DNA of 64,000 bases from assembly GCA_026545225.1 (NCBI GenBank), contig CM048845.1:90460533-90524532 (forward strand), given 5' to 3'. The notes under the pieces are model-generated. The model made no database searches and had not been told where the DNA came from. It saw only the letters and a list, made by a program, of their open reading frames with translations. Origin of the DNA: Cornus controversa. Taxonomy: Eukaryota > Streptophyta > Magnoliopsida > Cornales > Cornaceae. The position numbers and the translations under genes were made by a program. Shown one piece after another: positions 32,011-45,580 of the stretch; the first letter of the stretch is position 1; each line of letters begins with the position of its first letter.

Positions 32011-33561
32011 TAGTTTGTTGAAAGAAACAATAAACAAAAAAATGAAATGCATATTTGCACTGTTAAAAAAATGCATTTGTGTAACTGTGGAGGAAAAATA
32101 TCCTTCCAATGAGGATGTGACACGTGTGATACCCAACAAGGCAATGACTTGGCAACCACCCCACTCCAGCAAATTCATGCCGCATCCAACAAGACAAAGT
32201 TAACAACAAATTATGTAATCAAATGAAATCACAACAATTGAGGAGAGAATTATGCATTCACCCTCCAATTGTGGAAGAAATCATGGAACGATTGTAACCA
32301 AGAAATGAATATGAAAGAAGAAAAAAACACTTGGTAGGTATGATTATAGTTAAGCTTCCACGAGTTAGTCTCGATAGTTTGTGACGAAGCCGAGGGTGAG
32401 TGATGGTAATTTGCAATGGTTATTCGGGTCATGAAATGATGATCGGGCAAGCATGACACCCACAAACCGGAGTTCAAATTCAGACCTTAAGGAGTTCCGG
32501 TGGTCAGAATTTTGGGACGTGACAATAATTTTCACTAATTAATCTACATGCCTCTGTGTGTGTACATACTGATGCAGAGAACCATGTTCTGTACAAGCGG
32601 CGACTTAGGCCATTAGTTGTGGGGCTTTCTAGATGGACTCTTTATAATTTAATTAGAGAAGACCACATTAGCGTTTTGGCTCATTCCAATTGTAGAGATT
32701 CTAGTCCTCTAGTATGATATCTCTCTATATTATTATTTTAATTTTTTTTATAAAAATAATTTTATACAAAAATTTAAAACTTAATTATTTCAATTGTTTG
32801 TGATGAATAAAATATTATTTTTTAGTTATTTTTGCTTCTAATATATTTATTGATAAATAAAAAGACATTACATATTTTTTCGCACAAATAAAGAAATGAA
32901 ATAAAAATACATTATATATTTTTTGCACAAATAAAGAAATAAAAAATTACATTACATATTTTCTCACAAATAAATAAAATAAAATAAAATAACATTACAT
33001 ATCACCATTCTCTTGATCTAATTCTATTATTTTAAATATTTTCTTTTCACAAAATAATTATGTTACATTATTAACTAATTTTATAATTTGATATATATAA
33101 TAATATTTAAAACAATTGATTTCAATACAATTCTAATTTGAATAGAGAAAGATAAAGACACAAAAGAAAAAGAGAGAGAGCTGAGAGAAAGAGAGAGGAG
33201 AGAAATTAAATAAACCAAAAAAAAAAAAACAAACAAATGGAGTCCGCATCTACTCTTTACATGAGTCCTATATGTAAAGAGCCTGCAAACAAAAAACACG
33301 TGAGGCCCACATTTGAGAGAGCTCCATAACATCTCAAAACAATCTCTACATTTATTGTACAGAGCTCTACTACAGATGCCCTTAGAATATATAGCTTTGA
33401 AATGCAATAATTGTGTCCTCAATTGACATTTTAGCGCCAAAATGTAAATGCTAACAGAGATAGACTTCTTTTCTGAACGAGATGGTGACTAGGCTTTTAA
33501 GCCTTTTATTAGCACATAAATTAACAGTAGAAGGTGCAAATAAATTTCTACCCAACAATAC
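32011..33561. other. Intergenic with LTR and TNL-flank scraps
   Basis: 32480-32522 (GGAGTTCCGGTGGTCAGAAT...TTTTGGGACGTGACA) resembles, in the opposite orientation, the primer-side end of the LTR at 34965-37763. 32572-32615 (GATGCAGAGAACCATGTTCT...GACTTAGG) is a copy of the module found at 45590-45640 and 46444-46480. The rest is AT-rich with no gene seen. Confidence 0.45.
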
Positions 33562-33564
33562 TAA

Positions 33565-33961
33565 GGGCTGGTTTGGATTGATGGAATTAGAAAGAAAAGA
33601 AAAGAAAAGAATGGGACAGATAGTAGTTTTTGTGTTTGAATTGTCAATAGTAAGAGAAAAGAAATGATTAGGAGTGATTTGGAGGGATAGCTTATCCCTC
33701 CAAATCCCTCATATGCTATCCTCCCAAAAGTGAAAAGATTTGAAGAGAAATGATAAAAATAAGTGAATCTTTCATAATACCAAAAATAACCATAACATTT
33801 TAAAGTACAAAATTTAAAATACATTTGGATATATCTTGTAATATAAAGCAAAAATGCATGATAGTAAATTGATTGAAATATCTTTTTCTTTTTTTTCCTT
33901 TTCTCTCGTAACTAATATTATCCTTTCTTTTCTTTTCTCTCCTATTTATCCAAACAAAGCC
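33565..33961. mobile_element. Tourist-like MITE, 397 bp
   Basis: Ends GGGCTGGTTTGGATTGA and, inverted, GGCTTTGTTTGGATAAAT, flanked by TAA on both sides (33562-33564 and 33962-33964). Interior is GAAAAGAAAAG/CTTTTCTTTTC rich. Same family as 10675-11146. Confidence 0.65.
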
Positions 33962-33964
33962 TAA

Positions 33965-34946
33965 AAGTTGTTCACTTTTTTGTTTTATTTTATTTTTAAT
34001 TTTTGTTGAAAGAGAGAACTACTAATCATACTTTTCACTGTTATCATTCCAAATATAAGCAAAACTGCTGATCACATAATTTCACTGTTATTAGCCCAAA
34101 TCTAATTGGAATGTAGATTAGCGGATGAACCGAATACAATCTTGTCCAATATTGTATCGTATGAAAATACAATTATACCCTCATTTAGACACACACACAC
34201 ATATATATATACACAATATACATGAACAAAATTGTCTCTTACCTACCTACCTTATGTATATATATAACTTGTTCCCCGCCATTTTTATTACATTTCCCTC
34301 TATTTCTGTGTAAGAAGCTAACAACTAGGGCTTGAAGAGGTGGAAGCCATACCCCCACATACTTGAAGATCACACACAATTCAAACAAGTATTACATGAT
34401 TAATATTACATAGAGTAACAAAGGAAATAAACATAAATATATATATATAAAAAAAGGAGAGAAAAGAGAAAAACAGAGCATCAAAATGAGATCTTCTTAC
34501 CATTGTTACCCAAACCCTTATTCAGTGATTCTAAAGTCAATCACCTACTTCATCATCCACCGTCACCTTAATCCCACAACAACCCTTTTCAGCTTTGTGA
34601 TAACAATTTATCATTGCATTCAATTCAATAAACGACACATCAAACTCTTAAGTTTTCTGTATAATTTATCACAAACTTGATAGATTATTCTTGCCACAAT
34701 CCTTTGACAACTAGTCCATACCATATTTTCAGCTAATAACAATCAAAGAAGGGAAAATAAAGTTTCATTCTCAACTCCACTTGCCTCTTCACTCTTGTAG
34801 TCTTCATCTCAGATTCTCTCTCAAGACATATGTTGAATACCTATAAAAATAAAGGTAGATTGTTACACATCAATTTTTGATACCCAAAAAATCAAGGGTG
34901 ATTAAGTAACAAATCACACTCCTAATCACAATTACCCTTTCGATAT
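33965..34946. other. Intergenic, no gene recognised
   Basis: AT-rich with CA/TA microsatellites near 34180-34265 and 34436-34450. The right end may be internal sequence of the retrotransposon whose LTR starts at 34965, but no coding domain is visible. Confidence 0.35.
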
Positions 34947-37763
34947 CAAGCTCTTATACCAAGTTGTCACGTCCCAAAATTTGAACTATTGGAACGCCCC
35001 CAGTCCAAGTTCAAATCCTGAGAGTGAACCAGTTCATTAATCCCTAATGAACCATTTTAACCTTTAAATACCATAGAAGGTTAATCACATACATACACTA
35101 GTATGTACAACTTATCTCAACGGGTCTAAACCATATAACCTTTCAAAGGATCTTATTACACAAGTACCGACACATAACTCCTTGTCCATTCATTATTAAA
35201 GGCTGAAACTGAAACCATTGGAAAGAGGATTTCAAAATACTCAATTTCAAAAATAAAATCACTTAATTTGGGTTTGAAACGACCAAGTTATGCCTATTTC
35301 AAAATATAGTTGAAATCTTTATCAGTCAACTTATCGGAAGAATCAGTCCACTAATATGTCCCTCTAAAAAGTTCAAGAATGCTCTGTCGAAATCAATTGA
35401 CTTATTCAAAAGAGTCAGTCGACTGATTCCACATATTTGAAAATCTATATTAGTCGACTTATTTAAAGGAGCAGTCAACTGATTAAAAATCTCTATCAGT
35501 CAACTTATCTAAAAGACCAGTCAACTGGTTGAAAATCACTATCAGTCAACTTATCTAAAGGAGCAGTCGACTGGTTGAAAATCATTATCAGTCGACATAT
35601 CTAAAGGAGTAGTCGATTTATCAAGTGAATCAATCGACTATTTTGCTGCTCTAGAAAGTTCAAAACATTATGTCTAAAACAGTCGACATATAGAAAGGGA
35701 CAGTCGAGTAATTTCACCTGAAAACCCCTTTTTACATCTTTTTGTCCAAAAGTTACACCAATCCTCATACATATACATTTCTAAAACACAAAACTCATCC
35801 AATCACATCCAAATCATGAATGGAATGTCGAAACGTCATACATCTCATATAATTAACCCTTAAATCATAAACATGCTTAAATGGACATTAATGAAACTAT
35901 AAAACCATCATTCGCATCATCTAGCACTTACCATGTTCAAAACCGTACTTATAATGTTTAAAATCATAAGTCATGAATCACATACACCAAAATTCATATT
36001 TAAGTGAATATAATCGTAAAGCATAAACAATACATCTTCTTGGAATATAAATGGTCTTTACATGTTCATTTCATGCATATAGTCCATAACCCGAACATGC
36101 ATTCAAATAAAGCAATAAATAGTCCTTGAAAGAAACCGAAATCCGCTCCACACCAATACTCTATTGGGGAGACTTCACAACCTCTTTTCCATTTCCTGAA
36201 AAATGTTAATCCATATAGGATGAACAACCACACGATCAGTAGAAATATCTAAAACATAGTTCCACAAGTTTCGTGAATACCATGTAAGCATACATTTGCA
36301 TTTTATCATATTAAACAAATATTCACATAATACCACCATATCGTAAGCAACGTGCAATGCAACATGTCATAAGTAACTCCCTCATCCTCTCCACACATCC
36401 ATTGATCTCCAATTCCCTTGGACCACCAATCCCACCTATCCGAGGCTCTATAACAAGGCCATCTCATCGTAGGACTCACCTTTGTAGGGAGTATCCTCTT
36501 CATTTCTAACAAAGCTCTATAACAAATCCACTCCATGAGGGCTTTCTCTTTACCAGATCACCTCATCACTCGTCAAGAGGATATTACTGTCCAATTGAGC
36601 TCACCACCTTCACCATGCCAACGAAGATGCACCCACATGTTCCATTCAACATGCATTTACAATTAATGACCAATGTAGCATTCTATTGTCATACTTTCAC
36701 AAGTTCTCATTTCAACACATCACATACATTCATATTGAACATGCATCACATCTCCCACATATCATAAAATTCATATTTTCCACAATTCACATTATTCATA
36801 TATTATTAATTAAATCATGATTTGCATCAAACACATCTTTAAAGTAATTCATCAAACACCTAAGTGTCACTTTCACAAATAAATATAAATTTGCACAATT
36901 CATTCACAATTCAATCCCAACATACTTTATAATCAATAATGGCAATTATAAACATGTAATTATCAAATCTAGCATAATGAATTTATCAATTAGCATAATT
37001 AAGCTTGTCTTACTATTAAAAAAATTTAATTATCCCACATAACCAATTGGTAGCCTTAACAACCAATATACTCACAAAAACCCAAGATTCTATAGGTTAG
37101 GCATCCCTACCTCAAAATGGAAGAGCTTCCAATCGAATTCTCCAAATCTCACCCAAAATATCAACCTTCTCTGAAATTAATTTTGGACTGATCAATCTCA
37201 AGCCCTCAACGCGTAGACCATTTTTCTCTTCTTCGGCGAACTTTAATTCTCACTCGAAAACCTTTCAATTCAATAGAGTAGTGAAGAATATGAAGTTGTT
37301 ATAGCTATATATGTGTGTATATATGCTTATACGGCTGCTGGGAGAGAATGAGAGTGAATAGCAGATTTCTCTTTACTATTTATACCAAAATGACCTACAC
37401 TTATTTACAAGTATGCCACAACATTTTCATTAAACATTTTCGGTCTCATTTTTGGAGTTCCGTAACTCCGATTGACACAAAATTGATTCCGTAGCGCGTC
37501 AAATATTTTATTTAAGCTACCCTCCAAATTTGAAGTCATTCCGAGACTTTCAAATTTTTTGAGCCCACGTTCCCGCACCCCTGGGTTAACCGGATCCGAA
37601 AAAGTCAATTTTTGCCAAACGCTCCGAAAATTTCTCAAACCTTAAATAAGTTATCTAAACATGAATTTTACGTTTAAAACACATATATAATCAATTAAAG
37701 ACTTAATATGACAATTAAATGAAAATACAAGAAAATCAATCAAAAATAGTCACGGTTCTTACA
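34947..37763 (-). mobile_element. LTR retrotransposon: primer site plus a 2.8-kb LTR
   Basis: The LTR runs 34965-37763, TG at one end and CA at the other (minus strand: TGTAAGAACCGTGAC to GGGACGTGACA). Next to it, at 34964-34947 on the minus strand, ACTTGGTATAAGAGCTTG resembles the initiator tRNA-Met primer site. A TATA box (TATAAATAG, minus) lies at about 37384-37376. No gag or pol was found on the inner side. LTR ends of this type are known in plant Ty3/gypsy chromoviruses; the family is inferred. Confidence 0.6.
35310..35720. repeat. Array of AGTCGACT-type palindromic words inside an LTR
   Basis: At least eight diverged units of about 40-45 bp, each holding CAGTCGACT or CAGTCAACTT-like words and TCTAAAGGAGCAGTC segments. 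The core AGTCGACT is its own reverse complement. Confidence 0.7.
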
Positions 37764-38589
37764 TAAACGCTAAACTAAGTAAATACTATATCATGTTTTT
37801 TAACCTCAATTACTTTAATTAAATAAAATCTTAGATATATAAAATAAAACTCATTATCGATCAAACACAATCAGTTAATAACATATCATACGGAACAAAA
37901 GTAACCTACTTCGTAATTATATAACATCAGATCATAACTGGACTAAAATCCTATCTTGTGAGAATTTTTTCACAATAACGTTTATAACTATTGGTGGTGA
38001 CTCACGTTGTTACAATGATCAACATTAATTAGTTGTAAAACACGTTATAAAATAAGTGACATTGATTTCGTAGCAACGTAATTGTAAACGTTGGACGAAA
38101 TTTATAGTCGAACATAACTAAGAGGGCATTATATCAATGCATCTCCTCTAAATACAAAATTGGTAACAAACATAGTATCTTCCATCTGTATTATTTTTTC
38201 TTGCAATAGAAAAATATAAATACTAACAAAGCGAGAGCACTACACTTCCAAATTCCAATACAGTCAAACTATTCAATTTACTCAATCAACAGAAACCAAC
38301 CAAATGCTTTAATCCGCAAATTCACAATAAAACTTCGATTATCTAACCTAATTACCATGCAAAAAATATCACATAAACATATGCATATGCTCCTTTGGAA
38401 CTCCATTACCATGTTATGGGGCTTTCATAAGCAATTGAAAGTTGCAGAAAGGGATTTATAATTGTAATAAAAATCTATTACAACCATAAGTACGACAAAT
38501 AAAATTGCAAATTAGGGCTTATATTCAATTCGAAATTTACAACATTTATGATGACTTTCCTTCTATTAAAGAAAAAGAAATAAATTAGG
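37764..38589. other. Intergenic, no gene recognised
   Basis: AT-rich sequence between the LTR and a LINE fragment. No splice-supported or domain-bearing frame was seen. Confidence 0.4.
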
Positions 38590-39370
38590 TCCCTCAGCTA
38601 TGCTAAATCCCTCAAGGCCACATCCTTTTACAACTTTCACTTTGACCTTTACATCCTTTTGCACTGTCTATTTGGCCTTTACATTTTTTGATTTCATTCC
38701 ATGCTAGTATTTGCATCCATAAGTCTTCATTGCACATGTCTATACCATCTAAGTCGACTCTAATCACTAATAAGTACTAGTCGTATCACGTCTAATTTCT
38801 CCCTTACACTTTGGTTTATAAGCCCTATCCCTTCTAATCACTTCTATCATTCACCTTAACATCCTCATTTTCATTACATGAATTTGTTATTCTTGTTTCT
38901 TATTTAGTGCCTAGAAATTTGCACCATATAAAATAACTGGCCTAATAATTGTTTTGTAAATTTTTTCTTATATTTTATTTGGTATACGTTTATTACATAA
39001 AACACCATTAGTCTGTCTCTATTTCATCTACCTGCACCAATTTTACTAATTATGTCGCCATCTATTTAAATATTCTTTTGTATTAATGACCTTAAACATC
39101 TAAAATGGTCATCTTCATCTTGAACAATCCTTTGATTTTGAAGTGTGATCATTACATCATTAATATCTGACTTGCATATATGCAATTTTAATCTTAGTAA
39201 CTCTTAATCCTTTTCATTCTAATGCGTTTCTCCAACTTTTTGTTTATTTTTTCTAAACTTTCTTTAGAAGTGTCCAATTAATTATATTATCGACAAACAA
39301 CACGCACCATAAAACTATTGTAAGTCTTTTGTGATTTCATCTAGAATTATTATTAGTGCATGCAAGCCAA
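38590..39370 (-). mobile_element. LINE reverse transcriptase C-terminal fragment
   Basis: On the minus strand IYKTIIRPVILYGANF (about 38975-38928) matches the LINE motif KFYRTAIRPAMLYGAECW; downstream pieces such as NENEDVK, VREKL and SRLRWYRHVQ-RLMDA (38850-38710) match MRMLRWM, IRDK and RLRWFGHV-RRPLDA. Many stops. A third scrap of the same LINE domain in this window. Confidence 0.6.
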
Positions 39371-39719
39371 AATTTATTGAAAAATCCTTGTTGTATAATG
39401 GTGTGAAATTAGTCACACCGCCCCTAATCTTTAGTCACACCGCATATAACACGAAGTCTAACTCCGGCGTATAAATACATATTGTATAATGGTGTGAAAT
39501 TAGTGTAGCCAAAGAAACTAATCCACCAAACGGAGTTGAAAGAGAATTACCATGTTCCTAGCTAGTGACCCGTGATTCTTAATAATTCCTGGATCCTGAA
39601 TTGAAAAAAGAAAAGATTATATAAGCAAGTAATCATGGAAAATCCCTCTTACAAAGACAAGGACCAAACGAGAAATAAAAAAATATTGAGGCATACCTTG
39701 GCCTGTGACCCACTTTTTG
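39371..39719. other. 3' flank of the intact TNL gene
   Basis: Sequence downstream of the minus-strand stop codon at 39722-39720. A possible 5' splice site (AAG|GTATGCC, minus strand) just past the stop hints at an intron in the 3' UTR. ATTGTATAATGGTGTGAAAT occurs twice (39393 and 39480). No gene seen. Confidence 0.4.
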
Positions 39720-42700
39720 TCATGTCAGAATCGTTGCATTTGGCAGATAGGGTACTCCTCTTTCCAGCGATGTGGATTTTCTCAGGGCCAGAAACGTCAA
39801 GGATTTCCAAGCCTCAATGTTCTCAATCTTGCGTAGGCTGGTGCATCCATTTAGGATTAAAGTGTCCAACATTTTCAGGTTTGACAAATCGGGTAATCTT
39901 ACAATAGACTTGCATCCATTCAAAATCAAAGTTTCCAATGATTCCACTCTATCTAGTCCTTGGATTGTATTGAGACTCCAGCAATCAGAAAAATCTAATA
40001 GTCTCAAGTTGTTTAAGTTTGACTGATCTGATTGTTCTTCAAGGTGTTTGTATTTACTGATCTCTGACGATGGTAGAGATGCCAAATGTTCAAGCAGATC
40101 AACTTTAGTTATTTCCTTGCAACGCTTTATACTCAAAAATTTCAGCGATTCTTGATTCCCAAGACCGTGAACCGCTACCAACATATCGCACCGACTTATT
40201 TCCAATTTCGTCAATGATTCTAGTTTCTCAAGCCCTTGAATCACTACCAGCTTATGGCAATTAGTAACCGTCAATCCCAACAATTTTTTTGAATTTGACA
40301 AATCTGGCAATCTTTCTAATGATTTACAGTATTCAAGAGACAATTGAGCCAGACTGGAAGGTAACCCCAATATACACTGGAGATCATAACAGTTTTGTAA
40401 CTCAAGGATTTGGAGGCAAGAGAGCTTGCAGATGCTTGTTGGTAGGCTTTGAATTTTGGTACTATGAAAGCTTAAGTGTCTCAAAAATGATAAACTTCCA
40501 ATACAACTAGGAATGTTACCCTCCAAATTTGTACAACATGAGGCATCTAGAACTTCCAGTTTCTCTAACATCCAAATTTCATCAGGTAACCTCCTTATCT
40601 CAGTATACGAAATATTGACTACTTTCAGATTCTTCATAGCACCAATGGATGGATCAATTTTGTCCAAACTTTTACAGCCTTTAAGATTCAATATCTCTAA
40701 AGTTGCATAGGTTGAAAAGTCAGGAGTCCTCCTTAATCCACAATTAGCAAGATCTAGAACTTTCAATTTATTTGCCATCTGATGAATATATATACCAAAA
40801 AAAAAATCAATTTCTATCAAATATAAAATGTAAAACGATAAAAAGTAGAAAATTTTCACAAACCTTGATTTGACTCCAACCATTCCAGCCTTCTGTGATG
40901 TGGGAAGCATCTGATAGATCAAGAATGACTAGATTCTTCATATGAAAATTGGTTGCTTCAAAATGAGAAGGACAATTTTTCCAACAAAACCATCTTAATT
41001 CTGACAGACGAGACTTAAAATCTCCAACAAATTCTGTGCCGTCTGCATGGAGATATCTAAGATTAGAAAGTTTCTTGAATGTCTTTCTTGTAAAGCATGA
41101 TTCAGACATTTTTCTACTATCAGGAAGACTTAGCACTTCGACTTTTTCAGTTCCCTGTCAATAAAAAACCATACAAATAAATAAACATTAACAAATCAGC
41201 TTCTGATGTTCTATAAAAATGTTACGAATGTTTTGAGTTGTTGGCTTATAATTTTTATTTTTTTCTTAAAGAGATAGAATATACCAAATATTTAAAACAT
41301 CATGCATAACATTCTAATTTACAACATTATGGTAAACACTACAACATTCTTAATAACTAAATATTTAAACAACCAAACAACAATCATAACATATTTAATA
41401 ATATTTTACCTTCTCCAAAAACAAATATTTATTAATATTTTAACAGTATGGTAACAACAACATGATTAGTCTTGTTCATGCTAGTAGTATTACTATTAGT
41501 ACTAATAGCATGCTTAATTTCGGTTGGTCTCAAGTTGTCCAACACCTGTACTTGAGAACAAATTGAATTGTGCTAAAAAAAAATTAATTTAAACCCAAAC
41601 TAACAGTCGTCAGAGTCTGTGAAAGAATTATACTGGATTCAAATTCCTAGTACCAGCAACAACATGATTAGTTTCAGTTTGGTCCGAGTTGGCCGACACT
41701 ATTTCTCAGGAAAAATTAAATTGAGTTCAGATTAAACGCAAAGTGAGAGTTGTGTAAACCCCTCAAAGATTATGTTGGTTGACTAGCCATTTGGAACACA
41801 CCTGGACGCTACCATGAAAACCATTTGTGCATGTGTTATGTGTAGGTGTATTATGAGATGACATGAACGAGGTCAAGAAAACATTAACTAATCACATAAG
41901 TTGCACTCATATGTTACCTTCTGTTCCTCAACTACATGCATTGCTTCCTCTTGATTCCACAACCTGCTACGTGCTCCTGGATTCCTAACATCTTCTTGAC
42001 GAACCATTTCTCGACCAAGATCTCTTAGTTGATCATGCATCTTCAACACATTATCATTTTCCATTCTTACCAGAGACAAGAGACAGAGGACATCAATTTC
42101 CGTTTTTGGATAATAGCAACAATCATCCCACATGTAAAATGGATATGTTTTATCCATTCCAATAAAAAGACATGCAATATCAAGAAATATTTGTCGTTGC
42201 TCAGGGTTTAGCTCAACATAACTTATTTTCAACTTTTCTTGGACTTGATCATTTGGTATTTTTTTCAACTTCTTCAGTGTATCTTCCCATACCACTTTCT
42301 TCTTGTCAAATAAAAATGAACCTATAACCTCAAGAGCTAGAGGAAGTCCTCCGGTCGTCAATACAATCTCTCTAGAAATACTATCAGAGTCTGTTGGAGG
42401 AAACTTCTTTCGAAAAGCATGAATGCTAAAAAGTTGAATAGATTGCTCAATGTACATATATGGTGGTTCATAAGTGCCATCCACTTTAAGCATGTTTAAA
42501 ATATGCTTGTCTCTAGTTGTAACAATGATCCTACTTCCTGGACCAAAGCACTTACGATTTCCCACAAGCTTATCAACTTGAGACGTTTCATTCACATCGT
42601 CAAGAACAATGAGAGCTTTCTTTTTGAGAAATCGGTCTTTAATAGCACCGATTCCACTATTAACATCAACAATGTCAGGTCTCCATTTAAGAGTGTCACC

Positions 42701-45221
42701 AAGAAGCTGTTTTTGCAAAGGAACAAGACTTTTGTGTTGTAGCGCTGTTTCTCGGATATCTGCAAGGAAGCTGCAACAATCAAAGTTCTTGAGGAGCTTG
42801 TTGTAGATGCACTTGGCGATAGTTGTCTTTCCAATTCCACCCATGCCATTTATACCAACAATCCGTGCATCACTGGAATCAACCTTTAGTAACCTCATCA
42901 TTTCATCTATATGGTCATCCATTCCAACCAAATTATCAGTTAAAACAATGTAGTTCTTCTTTAACTCCAACAACACTGTTTGAAAAATCCTCTTTATTAG
43001 TTCTCCTTGATGCCTGATTGATGTTAAGTTGAAAAACGACAAATAATTAGTGTTTAAAAATGAAAAATTAATGTATACAATAAGCTAAAATAATGATCTC
43101 TTCTACCTTAGTTATTAATTTGATTTTATTACACACTTATTTAATTTAAAAACTTTGGATTAATTAATATTGATTTGAAGTATGTTATTTTAGGCATCTA
43201 CTAATTGACTCATGAAACCAATTATCATAATGTTCTTAGGTAAAAAAAAATTACAACAAGTAGTCCTACTTTTCCCATTCAAAGACAAACAAGTCGATCC
43301 TATAAATTTCTTTTAGGACAATCAAGTCCTACTTTGAATTTTTTTTAATTTAAATACTAAATAACTAAATCTTCTATTTATACCATTGCTAAATTAGATA
43401 CAAAATATAGAATCAAGCTTTTATTCAAAACTAGATATAAGATTCAAATAAAAAATAATAACATTTTATTGATTTTTTATAAAATATATAATTTTTTTCT
43501 CTAATAAAATGGTTGTGAATTCTACACTTTTTTAATGGATTTAAATTAAATTAATTATTATTATTTAAACTCATATTGAAAAATTCATTAATTAACTAAA
43601 AATTAAACGAATATATAAATAGATTTAATTATAAATCAATTTTTGAATGAATTTATAATTACAAAATTTTACTTCTTTTAGCAAGGCTATAAAATGAAAG
43701 ATTTAAACTTCTCTTAGCAACCCTTTAAAATTTAAAAGGTATGACTTATTGGTCCTAAAAAAAATTTAAATAACTTAATTATATTTTAATAAAAAAAAAG
43801 TAGGTCTTGGTTGTAATTTTATCTTCTTAAAGTATTGTGTTTGTCCCTCTTATTTGATAATATAGGTATGTCAATGAGGCGGGTTTGGGACAGGGCACCC
43901 CTATCCCAAACCCGTTCACAAATAAAAATTTCTTTCCAAACCTGCCTTGGGATGTCCCGTAACGGAGTCGAGCCACCCCGAAATACATATGCTATAAGAA
44001 ATATAATGTAAACTTAAACGAATTTATAATAAATGTTTTTAAAAAATTAAGTATAAAAGATACTTAAAAATAGTAATAACAAAAATGTTGTTAAAATTTA
44101 AAATTATGATACAAAATGAAGGAAAAAATGGTAGTTAATAAAAGAATATTTATTGATAAATCTAGACGGGACTTGACAAGTTTTAAGCTCTCTTTCCAAA
44201 CTTACCCTTAACGTTATTAGCATGATCTTAAACCTATCTCATTAGAGGTGGGACTAGATAAGGCTCCCACGGTTGTTTAATTGGCATCCCGATGATAGTA
44301 CTGAATTGCAATGACTCCCACCGGTTGAAGCTTCTTGCTGTGGTTTTATGATTTATTGGATTTCAAACACTACGATTAAGGAACAGATCATCTCTAGCCA
44401 AATCTCTCTTTCGAATCTTACAAACCTCAATTATGTGGTTCAAATTCTGTTAAATTCAAATTTAAAATTTCTGATACAACTTAATTGATAAGTGTTAAAA
44501 CTCAACAAGGTAATAAGGTGATTGAATCGGACCCAAGTTTAAGATAGAGATTTCACGATTAAGTTACCTTACCCTATAAAGTTTTCTTTCTTTAGCATAA
44601 GGAGTAATTAGTGGGAAAACAATACCCGTTGGCTTCTTTCGTGACTTCCCAACCTTTGAGTGTTCCAACTTCTCTCATTGCTTCCTTCCATTCTTTAACA
44701 GTACTTTCAGGGAAAAAGCTCTCATGCTTGCGGAAGGCCTCCTCGTAACACCCAGATTGATGCCGAACCTCGGATGGTTCCACGTCATAGAAGATGGGCA
44801 GAATCAGTGATCTTTCACTGCTTCTCTTGCACTCCACCATTTTGGCGAGTTCGCGAAGGCACCATTTACTCGATCCAAAGTTTTTGGAGAAAATTGGAAT
44901 GGAGATTCTGGACTCGGTGATTGCTTTGAGGAGCTCAGGGCCAATCTCTTCTCCTTTGCGAAGCTCATTATCGTCACGAAAGGTGCGAACTCCTCCACTG
45001 TCGAGACTGGTGTATAGGAAATCGGTAAAGGTGAGGCGAGTGTCTGGGCCTCTGAAACTCAAGAAAACTTCATATTCACCTCCTGGGAGGGACGTGGATG
45101 AAGAGTGCGAAGCAGTATCTGAGGCTGCCTCAGACTCCATTACAGATATAATCCTCCTCTTACTCGGGCCTGGGTCAAAACTCCATTTGAGATACAGTTG
45201 ACTCTGTCTTTTCCGCTCCAT
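39720..45221 (-). CDS. Intact TIR-NB-ARC-LRR immune receptor (L6-like TNL)
   Basis: Intracellular immune receptor; TNLs sense pathogen effectors, and the TIR acts as an NADase on oligomerisation. Exons 45221-44626, 43013-41918, 41154-40864 and 40778-39720, all GT-AG and in frame: 1014 codons with stop, about 1013 residues, normal for the family. TIR, residues about 50-199: YEVFLSFRGPDTR, FRDDNEL, SKWCLREL (predicted catalytic Glu E124), YDVEPSEVRHQSG. NB-ARC, about 230-560: P-loop GMGGIGKTT with K261, kinase-2 ALIVLDDVN with D337-D338, TTRDKHIL, GLPLALEVIG, FLDIACLFIGMD and MHD at 524-526. Linker 565-661. LRRs 662-1013 of the irregular LxxLxxLxIxxC type. Start: ATG 45221; a second Met at codon 28 is the alternative. 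No signal peptide or membrane segment. Only complete TNL in the window; effector specificity cannot be predicted. Confidence 0.9.
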
Positions 45222-45299
45222 CAATTGGCAAAAATATTGGGTATCTAAGGGTCTGTTTGTTTCGCCTCTTACAAGGGACGTGGATGATGAGTACAGAGC

Positions 45300-45580
45300 A
45301 GTATCTTTTTCAGCCTTAATAGCTCATTTCAATTACAATGCAAGAATCTCAGATGAGTTTGGGCGAGAGTCACAGTTTCATCTTATTTTCGGGTTTGTTT
45401 ATTCACAAGTGGCCACGCTTTGATTGGGAATGGGAAACTGCTGTCCAGCTTCCCTAGGGTATAACCGTTGACCCAGTTTATTACCTACTCTATATTATAA
45501 TCAAATCAATGTGTTAGACGGCCAATAATTGCTTTAAATAAATTCATAAATGAATAGACTTGAAGACCCACCACACCATG
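45300..45580 (-). promoter_or_regulatory. Conserved TNL 5' flanking module of the intact gene
   Basis: Reverse complement of the module upstream of the genes at 9834 and 63580: GTGGCCACTTGTGAATAAAC (about 45413-45394), AAACCCGAAAATAAGATGAAA, CCAAACTCATCTGAGATTCT and TATAATATAGAGTAGGT near 45500. Immediately upstream of the TNL start, so a promoter/leader role is likely but not shown. Confidence 0.5.

Noticed and set aside
35310-35720. CRISPR-like regularly spaced repeat
   Set aside because: Units are diverged, spacers are not unique, and the array lies in an LTR of a plant genome.
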